Shown in pieces: positions 54,272-63,446 of a stretch of DNA of 64,000 nucleotides. The notes under the pieces are model-generated. The model was not told where the DNA came from. It was given only the letters and a program-made list of their open reading frames with translations, and searched no databases. Every line of letters starts with the position of its first letter. Position 1 is the stretch's first letter. Position numbers and translations under genes: made by a program. This stretch comes from Pseudomonas veronii (GTDB lineage: Bacteria; Pseudomonadota; Gammaproteobacteria; Pseudomonadales; Pseudomonadaceae), in assembly GCF_001439695.1 (NCBI RefSeq), contig NZ_JYLL01000005.1, positions 124,001 through 188,000 on the forward strand. The letters are read 5' to 3'.

Positions 54272-55132
54272 ATGAAAAAGTTTTTCAGCCTGCTCGCGAC
54301 CTTGCTGGTTCTGGCTCTGGCGATCTGGATTGGCCGCACGCTGTGGGTGCATTACATGGAAACCCCCTGGACCCGCGATGGCCGCGTGCGTGCCGACATC
54401 ATCAACGTCGCCGCCGACGTCACCGGCGAAGTGGTCGACGTGCCGGTGCGTGACAACCAGTTGGTGAAAAAGGGCGACCTGCTGATGCAGATCGACCCCG
54501 AGCACTACCGCCTCGCCGTCAAACAGGCACAAGCCCTTGTCGCATCGCGCAAAGCCACCTGGGAAATGCGCAAGGACAACGCCCACCGCCGCGCCGACCT
54601 CGACGCGTTGGTGATCTCCAGGGAAAACCGCGACGACGCCAGCAACGTCGCCGACTCGGCCCTCGCCGACTACCAGCACGCCCAGGCACAACTGGAAGCC
54701 GCCGAACTGAACTTGAAACGCACGCAAGTGGTGGCGGCCGTCGACGGCTACGTCACCAACCTCAACGTGCATCGCGGTGACTACGCGCGCATCGGCGAAG
54801 CCAAGATGGCCGTGGTCGATATGAACTCGTTCTGGGTCTATGGCTTCTTCGAAGAAACCAAACTGCCCCACGTCAAGGTCGGCGATAAGGCCGATATGCA
54901 GTTGATGAGCGGCGAAACCCTCAAGGGCCATGTGGAAAGCATCTCTCGCGGCATCTACGACCGCGACAACCCCGAGAGCCGCGAACTGATCGCCGACGTG
55001 AACCCGACCTTCAACTGGGTGCGCTTGGCCCAGCGCGTGCCGGTGCGGATTCATATCGATGAAGTGCCCGAAGGCGTGTTGTTGGCGGCGGGGATTACCT
55101 GCACGGTGATTGTCGACTCTATCCAGCACTGA
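54272..55132 (+). CDS. HlyD family periplasmic adaptor (AaeA-like)
   Basis: 286 residues. It has one N-terminal membrane anchor (about 5-25). The lipoyl half-motif VTGEVVDVPVRDNQLVKKGD is followed by a coiled-coil hairpin and VAAVDGYVTNLNVHRGDYA. It connects the FUSC pump with the outer-membrane factor at 50348 and completes the operon. Convergent with the ABC adaptor gene, with a 34-nt gap. Confidence 0.93.
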   Translation: MKKFFSLLATLLVLALAIWIGRTLWVHYMETPWTRDGRVRADIINVAADVTGEVVDVPVRDNQLVKKGDLLMQIDPEHYRLAVKQAQALVASRKATWEMRKDNAHRRADLDALVISRENRDDASNVADSALADYQHAQAQLEAAELNLKRTQVVAAVDGYVTNLNVHRGDYARIGEAKMAVVDMNSFWVYGFFEETKLPHVKVGDKADMQLMSGETLKGHVESISRGIYDRDNPESRELIADVNPTFNWVRLAQRVPVRIHIDEVPEGVLLAAGITCTVIVDSIQH

Positions 55133-55166
55133 ACCTCTGTCGGGCTGGGCGGGTCGTGACGATTAC

Positions 55167-56069
55167 CTACGGCCCAAACCGCACCAGCAGGCGCTGCCCC
55201 ACGCGCAGAGACGGCGGCGCCGGCTGATCGAACGCCAATATGCATTCAACGGTACGCGTATTGGCCCTGACCAAGGCGTCGTCTTCCAGGGTGCTGTTGC
55301 CCAGTACCGCGCTGATCCGCACTACATGGGCGGTCAGCGCCACTGAACCATCGGCGCTGTCATCGGTGACTTCGGCCTTCATCCCGGGGCGCACCGCGCC
55401 GGTGAATGACTCGTTGAGCTCAGCCCTTACGATACGCGCCTGGTTCGGCAACAAAACGAAAGCCGGCCCGGACTGTGCAGACACTGCGGCACCGGGTTGA
55501 ATCAGGCGCCGAACCACCTCGGCGTCGACCGGCGCACGCAGGCTGCGTTGCGCCAGTTCGTAGCGTGCCGCCGTCAGCTTTCTCGCGGCGACTTCGGCGT
55601 CTGTCTGAGTTTTTTCAATCTCGTCGCGCAAGCGCTCGGCGGCCTCGTGGGCCCCATCGGCACTCTGGCTGTCGCCGGCGCCTGCCTTGGCGGCGGCGGT
55701 CAGGCGGCTGGCCTGCTGCTCGGCGAACTTGAGCTGCCTTGCCAACTGTTTGGCTTGGATCTGCACTTGGCGTTGCTCGGTCAGTGCGGCGGCGACTGCC
55801 AGTTGCGCCAGTTCACTGTCCAGGGTGGCGAGCAGTTGGCCTTTCTTGACCTGCTCGCCTTCCGTCACCTTGATCTCGGCGACCACGCCGTCGCGACTCG
55901 CGCCGAGCTTGAGCAAACCGCCTTCCACATCGATACGGCCTCGTGCGACGGCCAGGTAGGTTGGCGCCGATGACGTCGGCGTGGAAGGCGCATCTTCACG
56001 GGAGCAGGCGCTCAGCAATACAAGTGCGGTACTCAGAAGCAGCCAAGAGCGAAGCGGGCGCGCGTTCAT
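55167..56069 (-). CDS. Lipoprotein periplasmic adaptor of an ABC exporter (HlyD/MacA/DevB-like)
   Basis: 300 residues from ATG 56069, with AGGAAC upstream. This ATG overlaps the ATPase stop (ATGA); the longer open frame is inside the ATPase gene. The lipobox LSAC gives Cys22, unusual for such adaptors, which mostly have a membrane anchor instead. DGVVAEIKVTEGEQVKKGQ and LRAPVDAEVVRRLIQPGAAV are the two lipoyl halves, and the coiled coil is about 85-175. It is the last gene of the exporter operon. Confidence 0.9.
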   Translation of the reverse strand: MNARPLRSWLLLSTALVLLSACSREDAPSTPTSSAPTYLAVARGRIDVEGGLLKLGASRDGVVAEIKVTEGEQVKKGQLLATLDSELAQLAVAAALTEQRQVQIQAKQLARQLKFAEQQASRLTAAAKAGAGDSQSADGAHEAAERLRDEIEKTQTDAEVAARKLTAARYELAQRSLRAPVDAEVVRRLIQPGAAVSAQSGPAFVLLPNQARIVRAELNESFTGAVRPGMKAEVTDDSADGSVALTAHVVRISAVLGNSTLEDDALVRANTRTVECILAFDQPAPPSLRVGQRLLVRFGP

Positions 56070-56818
56070 ACAGAGTGTTCCTGGGTTCCGACCATAGCGG
56101 CCGGTTGGAAGGGAAGGGATTGATCGTTCAAAATGCGGCCGTCTTCTATGGTCAGCACGCGGTCGCAATTACTGATCAGGCGCGGATCGTGGCTGACGCA
56201 CAGCACCGTGGTGCCACGCGTGCGGGCGATGCGGTGCAAAATATCGATCACGATCTGGCCGTTGGCCGCATCGAGGGCGCTGGTCGGTTCGTCGGCGAAC
56301 AACAACTCGGGGGCCTTTGCCACGGCGCGTGCAATCGCTACGCGCTGCTTTTCGCCGCCGGACAATTCGGCCGGGCGCAGTTGCATGCGCGAGCCCAGCC
56401 CGACGTCCTCCAGCGCCTCGATGGCGCGCGCTCGGACTTCCGTGCTCGGCAGCCCCAGGTAGCTCAAGGGCAGCTCGACCTGTTGCTGCGCAGTCAACGC
56501 CGGAAACAGGTTGAACCCCTGGAATACGAAGCCGGTGTGGCGCAGGCGAAAATACTCCAGGGCCCGCGTGTCGAGGCTTGAAAGGTCGTGCCCCAGGGCC
56601 GATGCGCTGCCGCGGTCGGGCTGCTGCAGGCCGCTGAGGATCGCCAGTAGCGTGCTTTTGCCACAGCCGGACGGGCCTGAGATCAGGGTCAGTTCGCCGG
56701 GCCGTATCGCCAGGGTAATGTCATGCAGCACTGGGGTTACGACCCGCCCCGAGGTGAACGATTTACTGATACTGCTGGCTTGCAGCGTGAAGGGTGTGGC
56801 GGATGTCAGGAGACTCAT
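56066..56818 (-). CDS. ABC transporter ATP-binding protein (MacB/LolD/DevA-like)
   Basis: 250 residues. Walker A is GPSGCGKST (48-56), the signature is LSGGEKQR (152-159), and Walker B is LLFADEP (172-178). FRLRHTGFVFQGFNLFPALT is typical of the LolD/MacB group. It powers the FtsX-type permease encoded 7 nt upstream. Confidence 0.94.
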   Translation of the reverse strand: MSLLTSATPFTLQASSISKSFTSGRVVTPVLHDITLAIRPGELTLISGPSGCGKSTLLAILSGLQQPDRGSASALGHDLSSLDTRALEYFRLRHTGFVFQGFNLFPALTAQQQVELPLSYLGLPSTEVRARAIEALEDVGLGSRMQLRPAELSGGEKQRVAIARAVAKAPELLFADEPTSALDAANGQIVIDILHRIARTRGTTVLCVSHDPRLISNCDRVLTIEDGRILNDQSLPFQPAAMVGTQEHSV

Positions 56819-56825
56819 GGCAGTG

Positions 56826-57956
56826 CTATCTCAGAAGGCTGGCCGGGTCGGCGTGGCGTAAGGTGCGGATGGCCGCCAGGCCCGACACGAGTGCCAGGAG
56901 CATGCTCAGGCACAGGCAGGCGAGGGCCGCGACGGGCGAGAGCTGCACCGGCACGTTGTAGTGCGCCGCCAGGGCGAAGAACAGGCCGGCGAGCACCGAA
57001 CTGCCCAGCAGCCCCAGTGCCCCGACCCAGAAAGCCTGCTCCATGACCACTTTGCGCAGGGCATTCAAGCCGACGCCAAGGGCGTTCAAGGTGGCGTATT
57101 CGCGGATGGAACCGACGACGGCGGCGACCAGCGTCTGGCTGGTGATGACCGCGCCCACCAGGAACACAATCGCGGCCAGAAACAGCACGCCGGCACCGGC
57201 GCCGGTGTCGAACATCCAATACATCTGCGAGCGCTGGGCGAACTGTTGTGCGGTCCATACCGAATAGTTACCGAACGCAGGACCGTTGCTCAGGCGCGCG
57301 GCAACCGCACCGGCCTGAGCGGGATCGCGCACTTTGGCCACCAGGTAGGTGATGCGGTCTGCCGCGGTGGTGGTGTCGAGCTGCCGGGCGGTGGCCAGCG
57401 ACGCCAGCACATTGACCCCGCCCAGCGCGCGCAGGCCGCTGGTGACGCCCACCACGCGCACACGTTGCCCGTTGATGGTCGCGGCGTCCCCCAGGTTCAC
57501 GCCAAGGGTGCTCAGATCGGCGCGGTCGACGATCACCGCACCGGGCTCGGCCAGGCGGGCGCGCAGTGCCGTCGGCAGGGCGCGCGCAAACATCAGGCCG
57601 TCTGGCCCGGCGTCGATGCCGCTGACAAACACCGACACGCCACCGGTATCTCGCGCACCGCGCCAATCGGCGTCGACCCAGCGAAACGACTCGACACGCA
57701 GGACGTCGGCGTCCATGCGCAGGCGCATTTCCACGCCGGCATCGATCGGTCTCCCGAGGTTGACGCTTTGCGTGCCGGGGTAACCGACCCAGAGGTCCGC
57801 CGTAGAGCCGGTGATATAGACGCTGGCACTGCCGAAAATACCCAGCACCAGCGCGGCCTGGAGCAACTGCAGCAGCCCCGCGAAGCCTACGGCAATCATC
57901 GCGGGCAGGAAGCGCCGCCATTCGTGGATCAGTGTCAGACGGGCAAGCGCCACCAT
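56826..57956 (-). CDS. ABC transporter permease, FtsX/MacB-like (DevC type)
   Basis: 376 residues. It has one N-terminal membrane segment (about 16-44), a large periplasmic domain (about 45-250) and three C-terminal segments (about 258-365). This is the topology of type VII ABC transporters (mechanotransmission). VGSIREYATLNALGVG is the coupling-helix region facing the ATPase. It does not itself pump across the inner membrane but drives periplasm-to-outside export with the adaptor and outer-membrane factor. It overlaps the outer-membrane-factor stop by 1 nt. Confidence 0.93.
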   Translation of the reverse strand: MVALARLTLIHEWRRFLPAMIAVGFAGLLQLLQAALVLGIFGSASVYITGSTADLWVGYPGTQSVNLGRPIDAGVEMRLRMDADVLRVESFRWVDADWRGARDTGGVSVFVSGIDAGPDGLMFARALPTALRARLAEPGAVIVDRADLSTLGVNLGDAATINGQRVRVVGVTSGLRALGGVNVLASLATARQLDTTTAADRITYLVAKVRDPAQAGAVAARLSNGPAFGNYSVWTAQQFAQRSQMYWMFDTGAGAGVLFLAAIVFLVGAVITSQTLVAAVVGSIREYATLNALGVGLNALRKVVMEQAFWVGALGLLGSSVLAGLFFALAAHYNVPVQLSPVAALACLCLSMLLALVSGLAAIRTLRHADPASLLR

Positions 57957-59377
57957 CAGTCAGCATCCTTCACTGTCGGGTTCGGTAACGGTGCGCCGCC
58001 CAGGGCTTTATAAAGCGCGATGTAGGCGATGTCCCGTTCGGTGCTGGCGCTGTCGGCCTGTCGCATGGCTTGCAGTGCCTGCACGTGGGCGCTCGTCAGC
58101 TCCAGTGGGCTCATGAGCCCCAGGCGCTCGCGTTGTTGCAAGGCCTCCAGGCGCGTCTGCGTCGCCTTATGGGCCTGGCGCGAGGCGTGCTCGCGCAGGC
58201 GCGTTTGTTCGAGGTCGCCCAGGGCGATTTCGGCTTCGGCAACGCCTTGCAACACGGCCTGGCGATAAGTCAGAACCGCTGCCTGCAACAGGTGGTCTTT
58301 CGCGCGTGCGGTGGCGATACGTTGGCCCCAGTCGAACAACGGGATGCTGATCCCCGGCCCGGCCGAGAAAATGCTGTTGCCGCTGGGCGTGCGCTTGCGG
58401 TTGCTGGCAATGTTCAGCGACCACTGCAACGAAGCGCCCAGGCTGAGGTGCGGGTAAATATCGGCGCGGCTCATCCCCAATTCCCCGGCGGCCACAAGAA
58501 CCTCGGCCTCGGCGTTGGCAATTTCCGGGCGTGTGCGCAGCAGGTCCGCCGGCACGTTGTTGAGTTGCCACTGGCCGAGCGTGGGCTGCGGTCCGGGCTG
58601 CAGCCAGCGCGGGTCGGGCTCCGGCCGACCCGACAACAGCGCCAACTGCTGTGCATGGCGGTGGATCCGTTGTTGCGGCCCGCTCAGCTGCATCTCGGCT
58701 CGCGCCAGTTCCGCCTCGGCGCCCGCCACGTCAGCGTGCGGCGCCAGGGCAAGTTGCTCGCGCACACGCAGCAGCGCCAGTTTTTCCTGCTGAGCGTCAC
58801 GAATGGCCGTCAGCGCGCGTTCGGCGTGTTGCGCCGAACGCAGCTCAACCCAATGCCGGGTGACTTCGGCGACCAGCGACACCTGGACGCTGCGCAAGTC
58901 GGCGGCCACCAGCGCCTGGTTGCCCTCGGCGATGCGATCCGCGCTCTGCCTGGCGCCGAACAGTGGCAGTTCCCATTGCGCATCGAAGCCGATCAGGAAG
59001 TACGAACTGCTGGTGTCGGGGCTTATCGCGTCGTGGGTCTTGATCCCGAGCGAGGGCAGATAGGGCGCTTGCGAATGTTGGCTCAGCACTCGCGCAGCCC
59101 GCAGGCGCTCGACTGCGGCGGCGACGTCGAGGTTGTTGTGCAATGCCTGATCCACCAGGGTATCGAGTTCAGGATCATTGAAGGCGTGCCACCACCGATT
59201 GAGGTCGGGCTTGGCCGGCGCCAGAGGGGACGGTGCATTGCGCCATGCCTCTGGCGCGGGCGGTTTCAACGCGGGCAGAGGTGCGACCGAACAGCCTGTC
59301 ACCGCAGTTAACCCCAGTGACAGTGTGAGCAGCGTCCGACAGGCGCGCGATTTGTTTAAAGGCTTGATAGGGGTCAC
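57956..59377 (-). CDS. Outer-membrane efflux factor (NodT family lipoprotein)
   Basis: 473 residues from a GTG start with no strong ribosome site. The lipobox VTGC gives Cys29. The chain has two OEP repeats with WWHAFNDPELDTLVDQAL and LLRTRPEIANAEAEVLVAAGE. It begins the operon outer-membrane factor-permease-ATPase-adaptor, so the exporter carries its own channel, whereas MacAB of E. coli borrows TolC. The exported compound is unknown. Confidence 0.9.
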   Translation of the reverse strand: MTPIKPLNKSRACRTLLTLSLGLTAVTGCSVAPLPALKPPAPEAWRNAPSPLAPAKPDLNRWWHAFNDPELDTLVDQALHNNLDVAAAVERLRAARVLSQHSQAPYLPSLGIKTHDAISPDTSSSYFLIGFDAQWELPLFGARQSADRIAEGNQALVAADLRSVQVSLVAEVTRHWVELRSAQHAERALTAIRDAQQEKLALLRVREQLALAPHADVAGAEAELARAEMQLSGPQQRIHRHAQQLALLSGRPEPDPRWLQPGPQPTLGQWQLNNVPADLLRTRPEIANAEAEVLVAAGELGMSRADIYPHLSLGASLQWSLNIASNRKRTPSGNSIFSAGPGISIPLFDWGQRIATARAKDHLLQAAVLTYRQAVLQGVAEAEIALGDLEQTRLREHASRQAHKATQTRLEALQQRERLGLMSPLELTSAHVQALQAMRQADSASTERDIAYIALYKALGGAPLPNPTVKDAD

Positions 59378-59558
59378 CCAAGAGGTACCGGAACGGCTGT
59401 GTCGAATCGACGCGAACAGCGATCAACGACAAGCGAGGTATGAGGTCTGAGCGTGTTGAGTCAGAGGTCAGCGCGTCACTCTAGCGAGAGTGTCCGTTCA
59501 GTTCTGTAGCGAAATTGTATTGCCGCCAATGAGCGGGGGACTCAGGGCGATGGGCTGT

Positions 59559-59586
59559 GCGCGCAAGCGGGGGGAGGCTTGCGCGC
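59559..59586. terminator. GC-rich hairpin between the exporter and the DUF4440 gene
   Basis: GCGCGCAAGC and GCTTGCGCGC form a perfect 10-bp stem around an 8-nt loop, 26 nt past the DUF4440 stop (minus strand). No T-run follows, so termination is only possible. Confidence 0.4.
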
Positions 59587-59612
59587 ATACTGGCGGGGTG
59601 TTGCCTGGCGGT

Positions 59613-60014
59613 TCAGGCCTGGCAGTACGTCTCGTGCAAATGGCGCCACAGCAGTGCGCCGCTGGCCTGTTTCTCGAAGACCACCGTGGCGCGGCGATCG
59701 GTCTGGGTGCCGCTGTCGTCGATCTGATGTTCGCGGTAACTGACGACGGCGCCGCGGGCATGCCGGTCAATGCCGCTCAGTTCGCTCAAGGTGATCTTCA
59801 ACCCTGGCCGCTGGCCGCCCAGGCGGGTGAACAGGTAATTGACCCCAGCGGCGTTCATGCGTGTGCCGGTGGAGGGCGCAATCATGCTGAACTCCGGCGA
59901 GAAGCGCGCGAGCAGCCTTTGCAGCGTGCCTTCAGGCGCCACGCCGGCGAACCACTGTTCGATCTCGACGTGGGTCTGGATCACTTCTTCGAAAAAGTCG
60001 CTGTAGTCGATCAT
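59613..60014 (-). CDS. DUF4440/NTF2-like protein
   Basis: 133 residues of cone-shaped NTF2 fold: an N-terminal helix (MIDYSDFFEEVIQTHVEIEQWF), then strands and TVVFEKQASGALLWRHLHETY. It is directly adjacent to the SDR stop codon with no gap, so the two are co-transcribed. DUF4440 proteins are mostly uncharacterised; a small-molecule isomerase or binding role is possible. Confidence 0.82.
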   Translation of the reverse strand: MIDYSDFFEEVIQTHVEIEQWFAGVAPEGTLQRLLARFSPEFSMIAPSTGTRMNAAGVNYLFTRLGGQRPGLKITLSELSGIDRHARGAVVSYREHQIDDSGTQTDRRATVVFEKQASGALLWRHLHETYCQA

Positions 60015-60827
60015 TTACAAACTCCTATTCAAACCAAAGCGTCGCTTCAATACGTTTTCCAACAACCCTTTGGGCAGTAACGCCGCCATCAACGGCAGTG
60101 CCCGACTGCCATTGCCCGCGCGCAATAAGCGGGGCGGTGTCGGTTGTTGCACGGCGTTCAGGACCTGGCTGGCAAATCGGCTGGCCGGTGTCGGGTTGTC
60201 CTGGGAGGCCCGGGAGCGCGCGCGGATGCCTTCGCGCAACGGCCACCACGGCGATTGTTCGTTGATCAACAGCTCCGCCTGGGCCCCGGCGTTTTTCGCA
60301 AAGCGGGTATCGATTGCGCCCGGTTGCACTTCCATCACCCGCACGCCAAACGGCGCCAGTTCCATGCGCAGGGCATCGCTCAAGGCATGCACGGCGGCTT
60401 TGGAGGCGCAGTAGGCGCCAGCGAATGGTGTCACCAGCACCCCGGAAACGCTGCCGATATTCACCACCAGGCCTTTGCCGCGACGCAGCGCGGGGAAGAA
60501 CGCCTGGGTCACGCCGACGATGGAAAACACGTTGGTTTCGAACTGACACTGCAGCGCCTCGGTGCCGCCGTCGAGCAACGGGCCCATGGCGCCGTAGCCG
60601 GCGTTGTTGACCAGCACATCCAGCTCGCCCCACTGCTCGGCCAGGTGCTGCAAGGCGGCGCTGTCGTTGACGTCCAGTTGCACCGCGTTGAAGCCGGCGG
60701 CGGACAAGCCGGCGACGTCTTCCGGTTGGCGGGCGCTGGCCCACACGTCGAAGCCGGCGGATTTGAAGGCCTCGGCCAAGGCGCGCCCGATGCCGCTGGA
60801 GCAACCGGTGATGAGTACGTTGGGCAT
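60015..60827 (-). CDS. Short-chain dehydrogenase/reductase (SDR)
   Basis: 270 residues. The NAD(P) site GCSSGIGRA begins at residue 8, NNAGYGAMG follows, and the catalytic Tyr149 and Lys153 are in YCASK, with the Ser in NIGSVSG. AAAGGA precedes the ATG. It is of the classical SDR type that acts on steroids, retinoids or other alcohols; the substrate is unknown. It is coupled with the DUF4440 gene. Confidence 0.92.
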   Translation of the reverse strand: MPNVLITGCSSGIGRALAEAFKSAGFDVWASARQPEDVAGLSAAGFNAVQLDVNDSAALQHLAEQWGELDVLVNNAGYGAMGPLLDGGTEALQCQFETNVFSIVGVTQAFFPALRRGKGLVVNIGSVSGVLVTPFAGAYCASKAAVHALSDALRMELAPFGVRVMEVQPGAIDTRFAKNAGAQAELLINEQSPWWPLREGIRARSRASQDNPTPASRFASQVLNAVQQPTPPRLLRAGNGSRALPLMAALLPKGLLENVLKRRFGLNRSL

Positions 60828-60841
60828 GGATCGGTCCTTTG

Positions 60842-61306
60842 TCAGTCCGAGAAGCTGCCTTGCAAATGCTCGGCGCGAAATTCCAGGGTTTGCGGGCGGT
60901 AGCCAGGGCGCAGCGGCGGGGTGGGCAGGCAGTCGTCCCAGGTGGCGCCGGCCTGCAACTCGCCGGGGCCGCGATAGCGTGGGGCAGCGTAGACGTTGTC
61001 GGCCAGGTTGACCGTATCGCCCGGCGCATAGGCAGCGACGCGCCAGCGCAGTTCGGTCAGCGGTACGTCGTTGCCGTTGTTCAGGGTCAGCTTCAGTGGG
61101 CGGTCGGCCGGGCAGTCCTGCGGGGCGTAGACAATGCGCAGCTCCAGGCGCGCCAGTTGCGACGCTTCACGATTGTCCAACCACACCACCCACACGCCCA
61201 CCAGCCCCAGGCCCACAGCGGCGGCCAGCGATACGGGTAGGGCTTTGGCCGGATAGCGCAGCAGCAGGACCAGCCAGGTGATGATCAGGAGAACGCCGAA
61301 GAACAT
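60842..61306 (-). CDS. Small membrane-anchored protein, function unknown
   Basis: 154 residues from ATG 61306 with GAGG upstream; the GTG three codons earlier is open but too near the ribosome site. Two hydrophobic segments (about 2-18 and 25-45) precede a soluble periplasmic domain. That domain has a beta pattern such as LKLTLNNGNDVPLTELRWRV, like an Ig-like fold of about 100 residues. I recognise the type from Pseudomonas genomes, where it is sometimes loosely labelled a multidrug transporter, but I see no transporter features. It ends 14 nt before the SDR start. Confidence 0.75.
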   Translation of the reverse strand: MFFGVLLIITWLVLLLRYPAKALPVSLAAAVGLGLVGVWVVWLDNREASQLARLELRIVYAPQDCPADRPLKLTLNNGNDVPLTELRWRVAAYAPGDTVNLADNVYAAPRYRGPGELQAGATWDDCLPTPPLRPGYRPQTLEFRAEHLQGSFSD

Positions 61307-61393
61307 GGAGACCACCTCGAATAGGGAACGAGCATCCTAACTTAAGCGTAGGTGGGATTGGCTACCTTGAGTGCTGCGGTGGCCGGGCGGGCC

Positions 61394-61850
61394 TCATCGG
61401 GGGCAAGCCCCCTCCCACCTTTGATCTGTGAATACATTCAAATGTGGGAGGGGGCTTGCCCCCGATGAGGCCCTCACAACCAGCACAAATCCCAAACAAA
61501 AAGCCCCCTCCCACCTTTGATCTGTGAATACATTCAAATGTGGGAGGGGGCTTGCCCCCGATGAGGCCCTCACAGCCAGCGCAAATCCCAAACAAAAAGC
61601 CCCCGATGAGGCCCTCACAACCAGCACAAATCCCAAACAAAAAGCCCCCACCCACCTTTGATCTGTGAATACATTCAAATGTGGGAGGGGGCTTGCCCCC
61701 GAGAGGCCCTCACAGCCAGCACAAATCCCAAACAAAAAGCCCCCTCCCACCTTTGATCTGTGAATACATTCAAATGTGGGAGGGGGCTTGCCCCCGATGA
61801 GGCCCTCACAGCCAGCGCAAATCCCAAACAAAAAGCCCCCACCCAAGCCA
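61394..61850. repeat. Tandem array of about 96-bp REP-derived units
   Basis: Full units start with AAAAAGCCCCC at 61498, 61639 and 61734. A 45-bp deletion form lies at 61594-61638, a partial unit at the left edge (about 61402), and a last start at 61830. Each full unit holds two inverted REPs around TTTGATCTGTGAATACATTC and a tail GATGAGGCCCTCACA, then CCAGC.CAAATCCCAAAC. It fills most of the gene-free stretch 61307-61900 between the small membrane protein gene and algA. It is not a CRISPR, because the units have no variable spacers. Confidence 0.92.
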
Positions 61851-61900
61851 CTGCGGATAGGGGACGCAATGACCTGGGCGAGGGCTTCTTTACGACTGTT

Positions 61901-63352
61901 TTACTGCGCGATCGTTTTCACCGACACGCCACGTTCCACCGGCGTCGAGCGACCGTAGATATCCTCAAACCGCTCGATATCGTCTTCGCCCAAATAGCTG
62001 CCCGATTGCACTTCGATGATCTCCAGCGGGATCTTGCCCGGGTTGCGCAGGCGGTGTACCGAGGCGATCGGGATGTAGGTGGACTGGTTCTCGCAGAGCA
62101 GGAACACGTTCTCGTCACAGGTGACTTCGGCGGTGCCGCTGACCACGATCCAGTGTTCGGCGCGGTGGTGGTGCATCTGCAGCGACAGGCACGCGCCCGG
62201 CTTGACCGAGATGTGCTTGACCTGGAAACGCCCGCCCATGTCGACCGAGTCGTAGGAGCCCCACGGACGGTAGACTTCGCAGTGGTTCTGGGTTTCGCTG
62301 CGCCCTTGTTCGTTGAGGGTGGCGACCATCTGCTTGACGCCCTGGACCTTGTCCTTGTGGGCAATCATCATCGCGTCCTTGGTTTCCACCACCACGATGT
62401 TTTCCAGGCCGATCACCGACACCAGCTTGCCGTTGCCGTGGATCATGCAGTTCTTGCTGTCCTGGATCACCACGTCGCCTTTGGTGACGTTGCCGTTGAC
62501 GTCTTTATCGTTGACCGCCCACAGCGACGCCCAGCAACCCACGTCGCTCCAGCCCGCGCTCAGCGGCACCACGCAGGCGCGCTGGGTTTTTTCCATCACC
62601 GCGTAGTCGATGGAATTGTCCGGGCAGCAGGCGAAGGTGGCTTCGTCGAAGGTCACGGTGTCGGCGGTCTGCTCGCTGCGTTCGAGGGTCAGCACGCAGG
62701 TGTCGTAGATGTCCGGGTCGTGCTTTTTCAGCTCTTCGAGGAAGCGGCTGGCGCGGAACAGGAACATGCCGCTGTTCCAGAAGTAACCGCCGCTTTTGAC
62801 GAACTCGACGGCGCGTTTTTCATCGGGTTTTTCCACGAACTGTTGTACGCGGCTCACGCCTTCGGGCAGCAGCGAATCGTTGGCGGACTTGATGTAGCCA
62901 TAACCGGTTTCCGGACGGGTCGCCGGCACGCCGAACAGCACCATCTCGCCACGCTCGGCGGCCACGGTGGCCAGGGCCAGGGCGCGTTGCAGGGCTTTCT
63001 GGTCGTCGATCACATGGTCGGCCGGCAGCACCAGCATCAGTTCATCGCGGCCTTCATTGACCAGCATCATCGCGGTCAGCGCCACGGCTGGCGCGGTGTT
63101 GCGGCCGAAGGGTTCCATCAGGATGCGCTGGGCTTCCAGCTTGCGCACGCTCAGTTGCTCGTTGACGATGAACCGATGGTCTTTGTTGCAGACCACGATT
63201 GGAGTGTCCATGCCATCGAATACCAGGCGCTCCAGGGTTTGCTGGAACAGCGTGTGCTCGCCGGTCAGGGCCAGGAACTGTTTAGGAAACTGTTTGCGCG
63301 AAAGCGGCCAAAGACGTGAGCCGCTACCACCGGAAAGGATTACTGGGATCAT
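61901..63352 (-). CDS. algA: Mannose-1-phosphate guanylyltransferase / mannose-6-phosphate isomerase AlgA
   Basis: 483 residues from ATG 63352, with AAGGAG upstream; the longer open frame runs into the repeat before it and has no ribosome site. The N-terminal nucleotidyltransferase has LSGGSGSRLWPLSRKQFPKQ, and KPDEKRAVEF follows. The C-terminal cupin holds the isomerase site (YRPWGSYDSVD, then LSLQMHHHRAEHWIVVSG with its metal-binding residues). It makes mannose-6-phosphate and GDP-mannose for alginate. In alginate operons algA is the last gene after algF, exactly as here. Confidence 0.96.
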   Translation of the reverse strand: MIPVILSGGSGSRLWPLSRKQFPKQFLALTGEHTLFQQTLERLVFDGMDTPIVVCNKDHRFIVNEQLSVRKLEAQRILMEPFGRNTAPAVALTAMMLVNEGRDELMLVLPADHVIDDQKALQRALALATVAAERGEMVLFGVPATRPETGYGYIKSANDSLLPEGVSRVQQFVEKPDEKRAVEFVKSGGYFWNSGMFLFRASRFLEELKKHDPDIYDTCVLTLERSEQTADTVTFDEATFACCPDNSIDYAVMEKTQRACVVPLSAGWSDVGCWASLWAVNDKDVNGNVTKGDVVIQDSKNCMIHGNGKLVSVIGLENIVVVETKDAMMIAHKDKVQGVKQMVATLNEQGRSETQNHCEVYRPWGSYDSVDMGGRFQVKHISVKPGACLSLQMHHHRAEHWIVVSGTAEVTCDENVFLLCENQSTYIPIASVHRLRNPGKIPLEIIEVQSGSYLGEDDIERFEDIYGRSTPVERGVSVKTIAQ

Positions 63353-63446
63353 GCTGTTTCTCCTTGAATCGATTTGGGTCAGAGCTACGAAGGTTTGTCG
63401 TTCCACTCTTGTTTTTGTCTCGGTCCGAACTGACGCCTCTGCCCTC

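Noticed and set aside
61394..61850. Open frames with repeated FCLGF and PLPHLNVFTDQRW segments
   Set aside because: They come from translating the tandem REP array. There is no ribosome site, and the repeated peptide only reflects the DNA repeat.
61394..61850. Possible CRISPR array
   Set aside because: The units are about 96 bp with near-identical sequence throughout and no unique spacers; no cas genes are nearby.
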